64,000 nucleotides of DNA from Virgisporangium aurantiacum (GCF_016863635.1 NZ_BOPG01000023.1:248001-312000); one strand, 5' to 3'. Positions 52,911 through 61,961 are shown, numbered from the stretch's first letter. Notes: a model not told the origin generated them from the letters alone. A program made the numbers and translations.

Positions 52911-54149
52911 GTGGCAGACGTCCAACCGAGCGAGACAAGCCGCGGGCGGCAGTGGCTAACGAACTTCGTCCCCGATGACGTGCCAATAGCTAGGACCCTG
53001 CTCGACGGACTGCGGGTCCTGTCCGAGGACGAATTCAGATCGGGGTTGACCCGGCTCCTGACCAGCGTCGTGGAAGAGAAGCTGAGCGACGGGCCTGTCG
53101 CGCTGTATCCTGTTCGGCCACCGCCGACCCCAAAGGCCGACGAGACTCCCGGGCCGCCAACCTATGTCGAGCCGAACCCGGCACGGCCGATCGAGCCCGA
53201 CGCCGGAAGCGAGCTGATCGTTGCCAACATCATCACCGAGATCACCAAGACCTTCAAGAACCATCCGGTGCATGGAAGTCCCGATCTAGATACGCTCCGG
53301 TTGAGCCGGTGCCGCACTGCCCTATTCGTTGATGACTACTCCGGCACCGGACGCAGCGTGCGAAAGTTTCTCGCCGCATGGCAGCGGAATGCGACGATTC
53401 GCAGTTGGCGGTCGTACCACCTGCTCAGGTTTCACCTCGTGACCTACGCGTGGTCCCCGCGCGCCGAACAAGCCGTAGGTCAGCACGTCATGCTGGACGG
53501 TCCACCGCGTGCAGTCGAGTACGGACTGGACTTCGACAGCGCGCCGTGGGACGACGATGACCGAGTTCGTGTGCGACAGCTCTGCAAGACCTACGCCCTG
53601 AATACAAGCAAGGCTCTCGGCTACCGCAAAAGCGAAGGAACGTTGGCGATGGTGCATACAGCACCGAACAACCTGCCCAACATCCTGTTCGAGGGCAAGC
53701 GTCAGGACGGCGAGCCGTGGATCAGCTTCTTTCCCGAGGGCCACAGACGGCTGGCGCCCGTGCAGCAGTTGGAGTTGGGCGGATACCGTCCGCCCGGCCT
53801 GAGCCTTGCCTCCCTGGCGGCGCGCGCTGGCAACGAACGACTCGCCGAAGGCAAGCTTGTGGACCTGCCAAGGACGCAGCCACTCATGCTGGTCCTTGCC
53901 CAGATCAGTTGCGGTGTCCGTCGCCCGGACCATCTGACCCTAGAACTTTCACTGTCGTCGTTCGAGGTCAGCAGCATTCTCAAGACGGCACGAGAACTGC
54001 AATTTGTCGATGACCACCTTCACCTCACCGACCGCGGCCACGAAGAACTCCGACACGCCCAGATGAGGCCACGACGGGTCACCCTCCACCTACAGGGTAG
54101 CGACGAGCCGTATTATCCTGTGACCTTGAGGGGGGCCGTTGACATCTAG
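52911..54149 (+). CDS. Phosphoribosyltransferase-like retron effector (412 aa)
   Basis: I prefer GTG 52911 (VADVQPSETSRGRQWLTNFV) to upstream starts because it has proper coding character from there. Residues 137-150 hold a PRPP-loop motif, ALFVDDYSGTGRSV, in the middle of a type I phosphoribosyltransferase-like fold that starts around residue 98 (GSELIVANIITEI). The C-terminal 90 residues look like a winged helix (RRPDHLTLELSLSSFEVSSI, LQFVDDHLHLTDRGHEEL). PRTase-like proteins with a winged helix are known effectors encoded beside retron reverse transcriptases. It precedes the RNA candidate and reverse transcriptase on the same strand. Its target nucleotide or metabolite is unknown. Confidence 0.8.
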   Translation: MADVQPSETSRGRQWLTNFVPDDVPIARTLLDGLRVLSEDEFRSGLTRLLTSVVEEKLSDGPVALYPVRPPPTPKADETPGPPTYVEPNPARPIEPDAGSELIVANIITEITKTFKNHPVHGSPDLDTLRLSRCRTALFVDDYSGTGRSVRKFLAAWQRNATIRSWRSYHLLRFHLVTYAWSPRAEQAVGQHVMLDGPPRAVEYGLDFDSAPWDDDDRVRVRQLCKTYALNTSKALGYRKSEGTLAMVHTAPNNLPNILFEGKRQDGEPWISFFPEGHRRLAPVQQLELGGYRPPGLSLASLAARAGNERLAEGKLVDLPRTQPLMLVLAQISCGVRRPDHLTLELSLSSFEVSSILKTARELQFVDDHLHLTDRGHEELRHAQMRPRRVTLHLQGSDEPYYPVTLRGAVDI

Positions 54150-54318
54150 AACCGTCGGAGCCGTCGGCTCCGACACAGGGGCGACGAGTCCGTTGCCGGC
54201 ACCGTGGGTGCCGGCGTTGGTCAAGCCTGCGCTCGCGTCTGGAAACGCGTGGCGTGCCTTACCCTCGGGGTCTCGGCCGTCACACCACGCGGCACCCTCC
54301 GGGTGCATCCGAAGGTAG
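54150..54318 (+). ncRNA. Candidate retron msr-msd RNA
   Basis: The 169-nt gap between effector and reverse transcriptase is packed with hairpins: a 9-bp stem GTCGGAGCC/GGCTCCGAC (54154-54174), a 9-bp stem GCCGGCACC/GGTGCCGGC (54195-54215), a short CGCGT/ACGCG stem (54234-54249), a longer imperfect stem GCGTGG..GTG/CAC..CCACGC spanning 54248-54290, and a GCACCC/GGGTGC stem next to the reverse transcriptase start. Two short hairpins followed by a longer one is the layout of a retron msr-msd. The branching G and the a1/a2 pairing arms are not assigned. Confidence 0.6.
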
Positions 54319-55518
54319 ATGACTATCGGCCCCCCTCACCTGTATCGGCTGCACGGACGCGTGCGGCAACAGGATGAGCACATGCTCCAAGCCGCGATTG
54401 AACAGGCGGCCAGGGTCGAGCGACGCGGGCTCGCCCATGTCCTGACGCTGAATCACCTCGCTCACCGCACCGGGGCGCCATACCCGTATTTGCGAGAAAT
54501 CGTCGAGCGTAAGCGCGACCCATATCACGTGTTTGAGATCCGTCGGCGCGTCGGGGGGAGCGGCCGGGTCATCTCATCACCCGATCCGACGCTCATGCAC
54601 GTCCAACGCTGGATTCTCAGCCGGATCCTCAACCACGTTCCGGTCCATCCGGCGAGTTTCGCATACCGGACCGGTTTCTCCATCCGCGCATGTGCTTCGC
54701 AGCATCTCGGTGCCGACTGGCTCGTCAAGCTCGACCTGCACAACTTCTTCCACACCATCGACGAGCGGCAGGTCTACCAAGTCATCCGGCAGGCGGGCTA
54801 CACGCGCCTTGTTGCATTGGAGATCGCTCGACTATGTACGCGGCAATCAACCGGAACCTTTCCGGGCTCGCGTCGCTTCCATGCCATGCGCATCCACGAC
54901 CGCGTAATCGCGAACTACACCACGAACTGTCTCGGCTTCCTTCCGCAAGGCGCCCCGACGAGCGGCGCCCTCGCCAACCTGGTCGCGCGTCCGCTCGATG
55001 ATCGACTCACGGCGATCGCCGATGATCACCAGCTCGTCTACACCCGCTACGCCGACGACATCGTGTTGTCGGGGCTCGGCCCGTTCAACCGGGCACACGC
55101 GGCTAGCATCATCCGTTTGGCCGGTACGGCGATACGGGAATCCGGTTTCGAGCCACATGACGGCAAGACACGCGTCGTCCCACCGGGAGCCCGCCGAATC
55201 GTCCTTGGGCTGCTCATCGACGGCGAACGGCTCCGAGTTCCGCGCGACACTCGATCCCGCATCGAGGCACACGTCTACGGGGCCGAGCGGTTCGGGCTGG
55301 TACACCACCAGATCAACCGCAAGTTCGCCTCCGCCCTAGGGCTGGTGCGCTACGTTGACGGACTCCTTGCGTTCGCTCACGACGTCGATCCCACGTGGGC
55401 TACACCGTGGTGGGAGCGGTGGCGCCGCCTTGTACTCGATCAAGCAGCGGCTATCGCACCATTCGGGCCAGACAGCATTGTCCGAGCCCCGACCTCGGCC
55501 GATAGTCCGGACCAGTAG
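54319..55518 (+). CDS. Retron-type reverse transcriptase (399 aa)
   Basis: ATG 54319 follows GAAGG. The seven reverse-transcriptase blocks are present: RVISSPDPTLMHVQRWIL, FAYRTGFSIRACASQHLG, WLVKLDLHNFFHTID (D139), FLPQGAPTSGALANLV, YTRYADDIVLSG (YADD 244-247), and the GFEPHDGKTRVVPPG thumb region. The retron-typical VTG tripeptide is replaced by VLG (295-297) in RRIVLGLLIDGERLRVP. The N-terminal 50 residues contain a helix that could recognise the RNA. It would prime on the preceding RNA to make msDNA. A strong terminator follows at 55617-55656, closing the operon. Confidence 0.9.
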   Translation: MTIGPPHLYRLHGRVRQQDEHMLQAAIEQAARVERRGLAHVLTLNHLAHRTGAPYPYLREIVERKRDPYHVFEIRRRVGGSGRVISSPDPTLMHVQRWILSRILNHVPVHPASFAYRTGFSIRACASQHLGADWLVKLDLHNFFHTIDERQVYQVIRQAGYTRLVALEIARLCTRQSTGTFPGSRRFHAMRIHDRVIANYTTNCLGFLPQGAPTSGALANLVARPLDDRLTAIADDHQLVYTRYADDIVLSGLGPFNRAHAASIIRLAGTAIRESGFEPHDGKTRVVPPGARRIVLGLLIDGERLRVPRDTRSRIEAHVYGAERFGLVHHQINRKFASALGLVRYVDGLLAFAHDVDPTWATPWWERWRRLVLDQAAAIAPFGPDSIVRAPTSADSPDQ

Positions 55519-55616
55519 GGCGCCGCTGTTCGCCAGGAATGCTCCCGGTGCAGGTTGTCTCTGGCCAGGGGCATATAACAGATGCTGATCGTTAAGCCAG
55601 CTTCGACCTTGCGTAG

Positions 55617-55656
55617 ACGTCGTGATGCCCCGGCCCGCGCCGGGGCATCACGACGT
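55617..55656 (+). terminator. Very strong 18-bp stem-loop terminator after the reverse transcriptase
   Basis: ACGTCGTGATGCCCCGGC at 55617-55634 pairs perfectly with GCCGGGGCATCACGACGT at 55639-55656 around a 4-nt loop, followed by TT. Eighteen uninterrupted base pairs make it one of the strongest intrinsic hairpins in the window. It lies about 100 nt after the stop of the retron reverse transcriptase and would end the unit. Confidence 0.85.
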
Positions 55657-55916
55657 TATGGCCCGGCATAGATGGCATCGGGGGTGGCCGCCAAGCACTG
55701 CTAGATCACCGTCGGCAGAGGACGCGGGGCGTCCGGTCAGGACTAAACCTGTGGCGGTCGAGCAAGCGAACCCGCGCGGGTCGCGAAGTAGGAAAACAGC
55801 AGCTCAGCGCCAGGGGGCCCGTTCCCGAGATTACCGGTCTGTCTCTGGCCGGGGGGCGACGGGCCGGCGACCACCCTGATTGTGGTCCCGCCCAGGCCCC
55901 GCCCCATGCATGCGTG

Positions 55917-55952
55917 CTCCACCCACTGCGGAGACTTCCGCCCTGGGTGGAG
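55917..55952. promoter_or_regulatory. Two-step inverted repeat before the nuclease-like gene
   Basis: CTCCACCCA (55917-55925) pairs with TGGGTGGAG (55944-55952), and nested inside, GCGGA (55928-55932) pairs with TCCGC (55937-55941), with symmetric 2-nt internal loops and a GACT-like tip. It ends 45 nt before the nuclease-like start. It may be an operator, an attenuator, or a weak terminator; the remainder of 55660-55916 shows no gene. Confidence 0.45.
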
Positions 55953-55997
55953 CGGGTCGCTGCATAGTGTCGAGTGGGGGTCCACGATGATAGATGG

Positions 55998-57830
55998 ATG
56001 TCGGACGACCTAACCGGGCTGGGCGCACGGGGTTTCGAGCGGATGTGCCAGGCACTCGCCTCCTATGCATTGGGGCCCGGGATCCAGGTGTTCGGCGACG
56101 GTCCGGACGGGGGGCGCGAAGCCAGCTTTCATGGTCGGCTGTCCTACCCGAGCAGCGAAGGGCCGTGGGACGGCTACGGTGTGCTGCAGGCCAAGTACAA
56201 GGACAAGGCCACGACAACCGGACACGACACCGCGTGGCTCCTTGGCCGAGTCAAGGCGGAGATGGACGCTTGGGTCGACCCGAACAAGCGACGGGTACGC
56301 GACGGGCGCTTGCCCGAGTATCTGATCTTTGCCACCAACGTCTCGTTGTCCGCGGTGCCGGCCAGTGGTGGCAAAGACCGCGTGGACAACTTGATAAGTT
56401 CGTATCTACAGCGGCTCCCGCTCAAGGACTGGCGGATCTGGGACGCCAATCAGATCACCACTTTCTTGGATTGCTACCCCAACGTGCGCCGGGCATTTGC
56501 TGCGTTGATCACCCCAAACGAGTTGATCGCCACCATGCACGACCGGCTAACCGCCCCACACCAGACCCGCGTCACGGTTGAGATGCCATCGAAGCGAATC
56601 CGGCCTGGTCAGCCGGGCAACGAGGCGGCTTTCCAGCCCGCATTTGACGCCGCTGGCGGCGCCGAGCGCCTTGGTGAGGCATTGGGCGAGGTCGATCAGA
56701 CCGGCCCTGGTCTCGTGCAGCACTTCGACGGCGGCCCGGCAGGCGAGCCGGCGGTGCTTTGCGCGCTGATCGGCCACCCCGTGATCGCCGTGGCTCAGTC
56801 AGTCTGGAACGACCTGTGTGCCGCGGGCGCCAACGCGCCGAACGGCGGGGTCGTGGGTGTCGGCTATCCCGCCGCCGGCCAGGCCAGGCTGTCCTACCTC
56901 GGCCCGGACGCTGAGACCATCGACCTGGTCGGCGGGGCCTGGGGGCGGCCGAGTGGCGGCATTCGTCGTGGGCGCCTGCTACGGCGGCCGGGTCTCCACC
57001 CGCTGTGGCAACCGGAAATCGTTTTCGACAGCGAAGCGTCGAGGGACCAGGACATCTGGACGAACCGGACCAGCAAAATGGATCTTCGGCTTTGTGTCGC
57101 CACCCGTATCCCGCTGGTCGCCGACGGCTTGCGGGTGACCGAGAGTGGCCGGGACCGGATGCTGAAAGCCCTCGCCCGTACCGGGGTCACCGGTCTAGTT
57201 AATCGGCTCGCCATGCGATACGGCCTCGATCCAACCGCTTCCTGGCAGGAGACCGAAGAGCCGGAGGGGCACAATGACAGCCGATTCGCTGCCTACCAGA
57301 TGTCGATAGCCGGTGACGCCGGTCGCCCTGCGCTCCGATCGGGCCTGTGGTTGACACTGCCCGACGGGCTCGCAACCGAAGTATCCACGGTGATGGACCT
57401 GCGGGTGGACTTCGACGCCATCCGCCCTGCGTCATCGACAGCGGTCATCGCCGCAGATCTTCGGCTTGGCCTGTCCGAATTGATTGAGTTCTTCTCCGTT
57501 GCATGGCACCTCACCACGATGATCCTGCCGTTGTCGGCAACCGAGGACCCGGTTGAGGTACCTCCGGCCGGTGCCCCCCGGCTTGAGCTATACATACAGA
57601 ATGAGCGCCCAGACGCGAGCGGCGATCCCCGGGTGCTGCGGACGCTCGACATGATCGACCTTTCTGCGTTCGGGCGGACCCGCCGCAAACAGATCCGTCA
57701 CCTCGCAGTGGCCGCGACCGCCCCGCTCGGCCTGCCACAGTCACAAGTCGACACTCTGGCGAGGCAGGCGATGGTCAGGATCGCAGAGGACTTCGGGTTC
57801 ACCGGCATCCCGCTGACCACCTCGTCGTGA
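55998..57830 (+). CDS. Protein with N-terminal PD-(D/E)xK (Mrr-like) nuclease domain (610 aa)
   Basis: ATG 55998 is taken; GTG 55974 would add eight residues. Residues 10-190 look like a restriction-endonuclease-like domain: LGARGFERMCQALASYALGP, VFGDGPDGGREASFHG with Asp37 and Glu41, then GYGVLQAKYKDK with the QxK pair (Q64, K66). The same N-terminal domain occurs as effector in several STAND-type antiphage proteins. Residues 190-610 form a large unidentified region without a P-loop (no GxxGxGK), with beta-rich segments such as IVFDSEASRDQDIWTN and LRSGLWLTLPDGLATEVS. It may be a nuclease whose sensor is built in rather than a STAND protein. It stands next to a retron, consistent with a defence role. 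Confidence 0.7.
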   Translation: MSDDLTGLGARGFERMCQALASYALGPGIQVFGDGPDGGREASFHGRLSYPSSEGPWDGYGVLQAKYKDKATTTGHDTAWLLGRVKAEMDAWVDPNKRRVRDGRLPEYLIFATNVSLSAVPASGGKDRVDNLISSYLQRLPLKDWRIWDANQITTFLDCYPNVRRAFAALITPNELIATMHDRLTAPHQTRVTVEMPSKRIRPGQPGNEAAFQPAFDAAGGAERLGEALGEVDQTGPGLVQHFDGGPAGEPAVLCALIGHPVIAVAQSVWNDLCAAGANAPNGGVVGVGYPAAGQARLSYLGPDAETIDLVGGAWGRPSGGIRRGRLLRRPGLHPLWQPEIVFDSEASRDQDIWTNRTSKMDLRLCVATRIPLVADGLRVTESGRDRMLKALARTGVTGLVNRLAMRYGLDPTASWQETEEPEGHNDSRFAAYQMSIAGDAGRPALRSGLWLTLPDGLATEVSTVMDLRVDFDAIRPASSTAVIAADLRLGLSELIEFFSVAWHLTTMILPLSATEDPVEVPPAGAPRLELYIQNERPDASGDPRVLRTLDMIDLSAFGRTRRKQIRHLAVAATAPLGLPQSQVDTLARQAMVRIAEDFGFTGIPLTTSS

Positions 57831-57966
57831 TCTTCGCGCGACCGAACGGCCGGGTCATTCTCGCGTTGACCTGATGTACGGTGCCGAATGCGCCCGGATC
57901 AAGCATGAGCGGATGCGTCTGAATCATGCGCGGACCGCGACACGAAGGCGCCGCATCTAGTGCGTC

Positions 57967-58605
57967 TCATGCGCGTCGAGCGTGCTTGCGCCCGATAAGA
58001 GCCAACTCGGTGATCTTGGTTGCGTACGGGAACCCCCTAAACAGCGTGTCACCACCGTCTTCTACGAGGCAGGTTAGGCCCGCGATCAGTCGTGTCTGTA
58101 GATCCACCGGGGTAGCCTCCCAGGTTTCCTTTATCAAGGTGAAGTACCCCTCGTACGTGCCCGCGCCGCTGACGGCCCAACTGTCGACGACGGGAAAGAT
58201 CCGCGGAAGCAGGAAATGGCAGAACTTCGAGGCAAACACCGGGGACCGGGACTGGGTCGGCTTCAGCCGCGCCACGATCTCGGGGAACCCTCGCACCTGC
58301 CCCCACGTGACTGCGGCGATGTCGTCGTCACGCACCGGGACGCACACCTGGTGCCATGCGGCGGCCAGGTCCTCCCGGTTGTCAAGCAGCCGCGCGGTCA
58401 CCTCGGAATGCGGCACCGGCCGCAACGCCTTCCACGCGGCCAGCCGAGGCAGGAAGCCGGCCCACCAGTCGTCCAGGAACGCCCCATGCGGGTTCTCAGC
58501 GGCAAGCGTTCGGTAGTCGGCGTTGTGGAAATCCTTCCGCCACGTGGTCGTCGCCCGCCACCACTGTGCTCCGGCGACCAACTCGCTCATATCAATCGGT
58601 CTCAC
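57967..58605 (-). CDS. Hypothetical protein of unknown family (212 aa)
   Basis: GTG 58605 or ATG 58590 could be the start. The sequence has good coding character: RATTTWRKDFHNADYRTLAA, DDWWAGFLPRLAAWKALRPV, LLDNREDLAAAWHQVC, and a C-terminal FCHFLLPRIFPVVDSWAVSG with YFTLIKETWEATP. It is helical with many Trp and Phe, and no catalytic motif is clear. Proteins with such a Trp-rich helical layout are seen as single accessory genes in actinomycetes. It is convergent with the nuclease-like gene (137-nt gap). Function unknown. Confidence 0.7.
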   Translation of the reverse strand: MRPIDMSELVAGAQWWRATTTWRKDFHNADYRTLAAENPHGAFLDDWWAGFLPRLAAWKALRPVPHSEVTARLLDNREDLAAAWHQVCVPVRDDDIAAVTWGQVRGFPEIVARLKPTQSRSPVFASKFCHFLLPRIFPVVDSWAVSGAGTYEGYFTLIKETWEATPVDLQTRLIAGLTCLVEDGGDTLFRGFPYATKITELALIGRKHARRA

Positions 58606-59083
58606 CTGCGCATCCTACGATCTGGCAAGGCTGGCAGAGGCGTTGGAAGCTGAGCGGCAGCTCACCACGCGGGCGTAGACGGTGGCGCCGCCCACCCCTC
58701 TCCGGCGATCACTGTGACCAACTCTGTACCGCGCCATATCCCCGGCTGCGGATGCATCTTGTGGCCGTTGGAAGCCGTGCCTCGCTGGCGGCCACCTCGA
58801 TACCATGTCGCTTGACGGTCGGGTCGGGGCGGGGTGCAAACGCCGCACGTTGTCCCACAGGGGGCGGGCGGGCAAGCCACCAGCAGGCATCTGAACCGCT
58901 GCCGAGGGCTTCGGAGCCCACTGATGGCGCCAGCTCCGCTGCCGATCTACGCACCAGCAGGACCCACTCGGTGGACGGCAATCCGACGCGTCGTCGGGGG
59001 CTCCGCGGCGGCCCGCTCGTCGTGGCAAGATATCTCAGGCTTTCGGCTTGATCGACGGCCATTTGATCATGTGAGGAGAACGG
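58606..59083. other. No supported gene
   Basis: About 480 nt with short frames on both strands and no ribosome-binding site or recognisable domain. The end (about 59058-59083) reads as a damaged continuation of purC upstream of the in-frame ATG, so the purC remnant extends a little into it. Confidence 0.4.
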
Positions 59084-59714
59084 ATGCCGTCGCAGAGTGA
59101 ACTTCGCGGCCGATCGATGCTCGTGCGTCGGCTAGATATGATCGAGATAGAATGTATCGCTCGATCATATCTAGCAGGTAGTGGCGTCATTCAGTATCGC
59201 TCCACTGGATCAGTATGCGGCATCTCGCTACCACCGGGACTCGCCGAAGGATCCCGCCTTCCTACACCAATTTTCACGCCCAAGAAGAAGATTACAACCG
59301 GGCCTAGTGAGCCAGTCACGTACGCCGAGATGGAAACAACCATAAGTCCCGATTTCGCAATGAAGTTGAAGGGCCTCACCTTGGCTGTCCTTGAACGCGC
59401 ACGCCGCATCTGTGAACCGAGAGGAATTTTGGTTGCAGACACGAAACTAGAGTTTGGATTAGCCCAAGACGGACAGCTGGTGCTGGCGGACGAGTTACTA
59501 ACACCCGACTCATCCCGATTTTGGAACGTCGAGAACTGGAACCCTGGCGGAAAGCAGGCGAGCTTTGGCAAGCAGCCCCTGCTGGACTGGCTGGTCGCGG
59601 TAGATTGGGATATGACGTACCCCCGGTCCGGAGATCCCAGACGAATTAGTTGAGGATATCCAACGTCGGTATATCGCTGCGTACGAGAAGATCACTGGCG
59701 AACAATGGAGCTGA
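59084..59714 (+). pseudogene. purC: Truncated, frameshifted purC (SAICAR synthetase) remnant
   Basis: The translation aligns with the C-terminal two thirds of phosphoribosylaminoimidazole-succinocarboxamide synthase: ELRGRSMLVRRLDMIEIECI, RSYLAGSG, GSVCGISLPPGLAEGSRLPT, IFTPKKK, ADTKLEFGLAQDGQLVLADE, LTPDSSRFWNVENW and KQPLLDWL. The first roughly 90 residues, with the ATP-binding start (the SGKVRD-type region), are missing. Near 59625 a one-base gain shifts the frame; the expected ending PGPEIPDELVEDIQRRYIAA then YEKITGEQWS continues in the other frame to the TGA at 59712-59714. Such a product could not catalyse step 8 of purine synthesis. A full copy must exist elsewhere. Codon use is less GC-biased than neighbours. 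Confidence 0.88.
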
Positions 59715-59759
59715 TGCGAACGCCACCGACCGAGCCCTCATGAAGGCTGACGGCTCATG

Positions 59760-59778
59760 ACCTCGCAGCTGGCGAGGT
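59760..59778. repeat. Palindromic stem-loop similar to the one after the integrase
   Basis: ACCTCGC (59760-59766) pairs with GCGAGGT (59772-59778) around a 5-nt tip. With its upstream ATG it matches the palindrome at 4257-4278 (ATGACCTCGC, 3 or 4 differing central bases, TGGCGAGG). It may be a terminator for the purC remnant or one end of a repeated pair. The 220 nt that follow, up to 60002, show no gene. Confidence 0.45.
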
Positions 59779-60002
59779 GTGATCGTATACTTCGACCTGA
59801 GTGATGGCGGAGTACAATTTGCTATCGGTGCACGATAGTCCCTCTTTTCGGGATGCAGTGATGGTCGTGGAGACCACGACCTGCTCCAGTCCAGAAAGAA
59901 CTTTCGTTCCTTATCTAACAGTGATCCGCTATCCATTCGACGAGCCGTACTGTTGGTAGCGGTAGTCGTCGCTGTCGGGAGAGCTCGCTGACCGGAGGTG
60001 TG

Positions 60003-61961
60003 ATGGCTGACCATCTGGTGTCCCTACTGCTGGCCGGCGGTTCCGAGGTGAACGAGGGCGCGTACAACAACGTCGATGCCTGGTCGACGACGTTGCGGGG
60101 AGACGACGCCGATTCCCCCGGAGGACGGCTGGTCACCACTCATGAAGCGCTGCACGTAGTACTCAACGACACCACCGCCTACGGGATGGCTCTCGCCGGG
60201 TACGCGGTTCTTGCCCGCCATGCTGACAGCGGCTACGTCGCGGCGCTGCGCCAGCTCGTCGACGGGTGCCGCATCACGCACGAGGCATTCGCCACGTTCG
60301 GCAGCCTGTGGTTGGTCGGGGACGGTGACCTCGGTCTGCTCCGCGGATACTCCGACTACTGGGGTTGGTACCGCGACGCCAGCGACCTGGTCCCGCACCT
60401 GCCCGATCACGACCGTCGCAAGGAGTTGATGATCGAGGCGGCGATCCGGGTCTGTATGCAGTCGAACGGCCTCGCCCGGCTGTTGGAGGACGGCCTGTCT
60501 GCGGGGGCTTGGCATGCGCTGGGGGGCGCCGACCGACCCGATGACCGGTTCGGCCAACTGCACCAACGGGTCAGTGAAGGGTTCTGGCGAAAGGCCTGGG
60601 CGGAGTGCGAGGACGCGATCGCGAACTCCGCAGCGCTGGAAGCGCTGCGCGCGGCCGTGACCGATCCCGCGTTGCGCGTGGACACTTACGACGAGGAGTA
60701 TGGCCCGGCGTGGCAGACCTGCTCGGAGCATCTGTTCCGCCGCGCGGCGGGGTTGCTCGCGCCGTCGACGACCCTGGCCTACGACGGGCACCGCGACCTG
60801 ATTCAGCAGGTGATCGACGCCGCGGAAAGGATCGCCCCACAGACCACCGGCATACTCGCGCCCTCCACCGACGAACGCACCGTCGAAGACGAGGGCTACG
60901 AGATCCGGCCCCGAGAACGCCTGGTCATCCGAACCGTCCCGCGCGAAGTGCGCCTCGCCCAGCTGACGCACCTTAGTCAGACACACCGCCGCCGCCTGCT
61001 GTCCGCGTCGGGAGACGAAACCTACGTCTACTGCGCGGTGCGGCCCGCGTTCCGACTGCTCGAGCAGTTCCAGTTCACCGGACCGGACCGCAAGTGGCTC
61101 GACCGGCTCGGCGCCGAGCCGGTCGTAGCCACCCGTAGCGGCGATGCGGACTCAGGCCCCCTCGACATGATCGTGTTGGACACACCCGATCAGTTGGCCG
61201 GGATTATCAATGCCGCTACGGACAGGGTCGCGGTTTACGTAAACGTCTCGCTGCGGTGCTTCGCCGACCAGCGATGGTTAAAACGCTGGTCGGCACCACT
61301 ACAGCGGGCTCGGCTGTCGTGCCTATTCGACCTGTCGCCGTTCGAGCAGTTCGCCCTGTGGCGGCGTGACGGCGACCGGGTCGCCTACGCTATCGGTGCC
61401 GTCGGCGACAATGGCCAAGCCCGTGCTAACGTCCTGGCCTTCCGGGTCGGCGACAACCGGATCCCGCTCCTGCTGCTGTGCAGCCCGGTCACCGGCCACG
61501 TACTTACCCGCTACCTGCGGGAACAGTTCGTAGAAGCGGTCGAGGACCCCGGCGTCCTCAACGACGACACCGATCTGGTGGTAAAAACGATCAGCCACCT
61601 GATGACCGAGGAAGCGTTCATCGACATCGATCGTGTCGAACAGCTGTCCGCTGGCAAGGCAAATGCTACTGGTCGACCGAAGAACGGCGTTTGGCGGACG
61701 CTGGTTCGGCTCGTCGGCTTTGACGGCGACCGAGTACTGGCCATCGTGCCGGCCTGGGACAGCGACACGGTCGTGCAAACTCCAAGTGCCGGGCTTCCCT
61801 TCACTGCGTTGATGGCGCTGGAGATGGATCAACGTCCGGTGCGGGGAACCGCCTGGGTCAACCTCGACGCGGACAGTGCCGAGGATCTCCGAATCGACGG
61901 CTTCATGATGTCAGGACCGCTGCCGACCGACGAATCCCTCGGTTTGACCAGCGATGCCTAG
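60003..61961 (+). CDS. HEALH-motif protein, possible metallopeptidase, coupled to an MBL-fold protein (652 aa)
   Basis: GGAGG at 59994-59998 supports ATG 60003 rather than GTG 60000. Near the N terminus GRLVTTHEALHVVLNDTTAY contains an HExxH motif (H47, E48, H51) in a helix, with a further possible ligand in CRITHEAFATFGS about 45 residues later; this is the geometry of a gluzincin-like zinc site. The rest comprises helical (100-230) and alpha/beta (290-640) regions, for example VYCAVRPAFRLLEQFQF and FDLSPFEQFALWRRDGDRV. No family is recognised. The stop overlaps the MBL gene start by 8 nt, so both are co-translated. A defence or toxin-like pair is plausible from location only. Confidence 0.7.
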   Translation: MADHLVSLLLAGGSEVNEGAYNNVDAWSTTLRGDDADSPGGRLVTTHEALHVVLNDTTAYGMALAGYAVLARHADSGYVAALRQLVDGCRITHEAFATFGSLWLVGDGDLGLLRGYSDYWGWYRDASDLVPHLPDHDRRKELMIEAAIRVCMQSNGLARLLEDGLSAGAWHALGGADRPDDRFGQLHQRVSEGFWRKAWAECEDAIANSAALEALRAAVTDPALRVDTYDEEYGPAWQTCSEHLFRRAAGLLAPSTTLAYDGHRDLIQQVIDAAERIAPQTTGILAPSTDERTVEDEGYEIRPRERLVIRTVPREVRLAQLTHLSQTHRRRLLSASGDETYVYCAVRPAFRLLEQFQFTGPDRKWLDRLGAEPVVATRSGDADSGPLDMIVLDTPDQLAGIINAATDRVAVYVNVSLRCFADQRWLKRWSAPLQRARLSCLFDLSPFEQFALWRRDGDRVAYAIGAVGDNGQARANVLAFRVGDNRIPLLLLCSPVTGHVLTRYLREQFVEAVEDPGVLNDDTDLVVKTISHLMTEEAFIDIDRVEQLSAGKANATGRPKNGVWRTLVRLVGFDGDRVLAIVPAWDSDTVVQTPSAGLPFTALMALEMDQRPVRGTAWVNLDADSAEDLRIDGFMMSGPLPTDESLGLTSDA

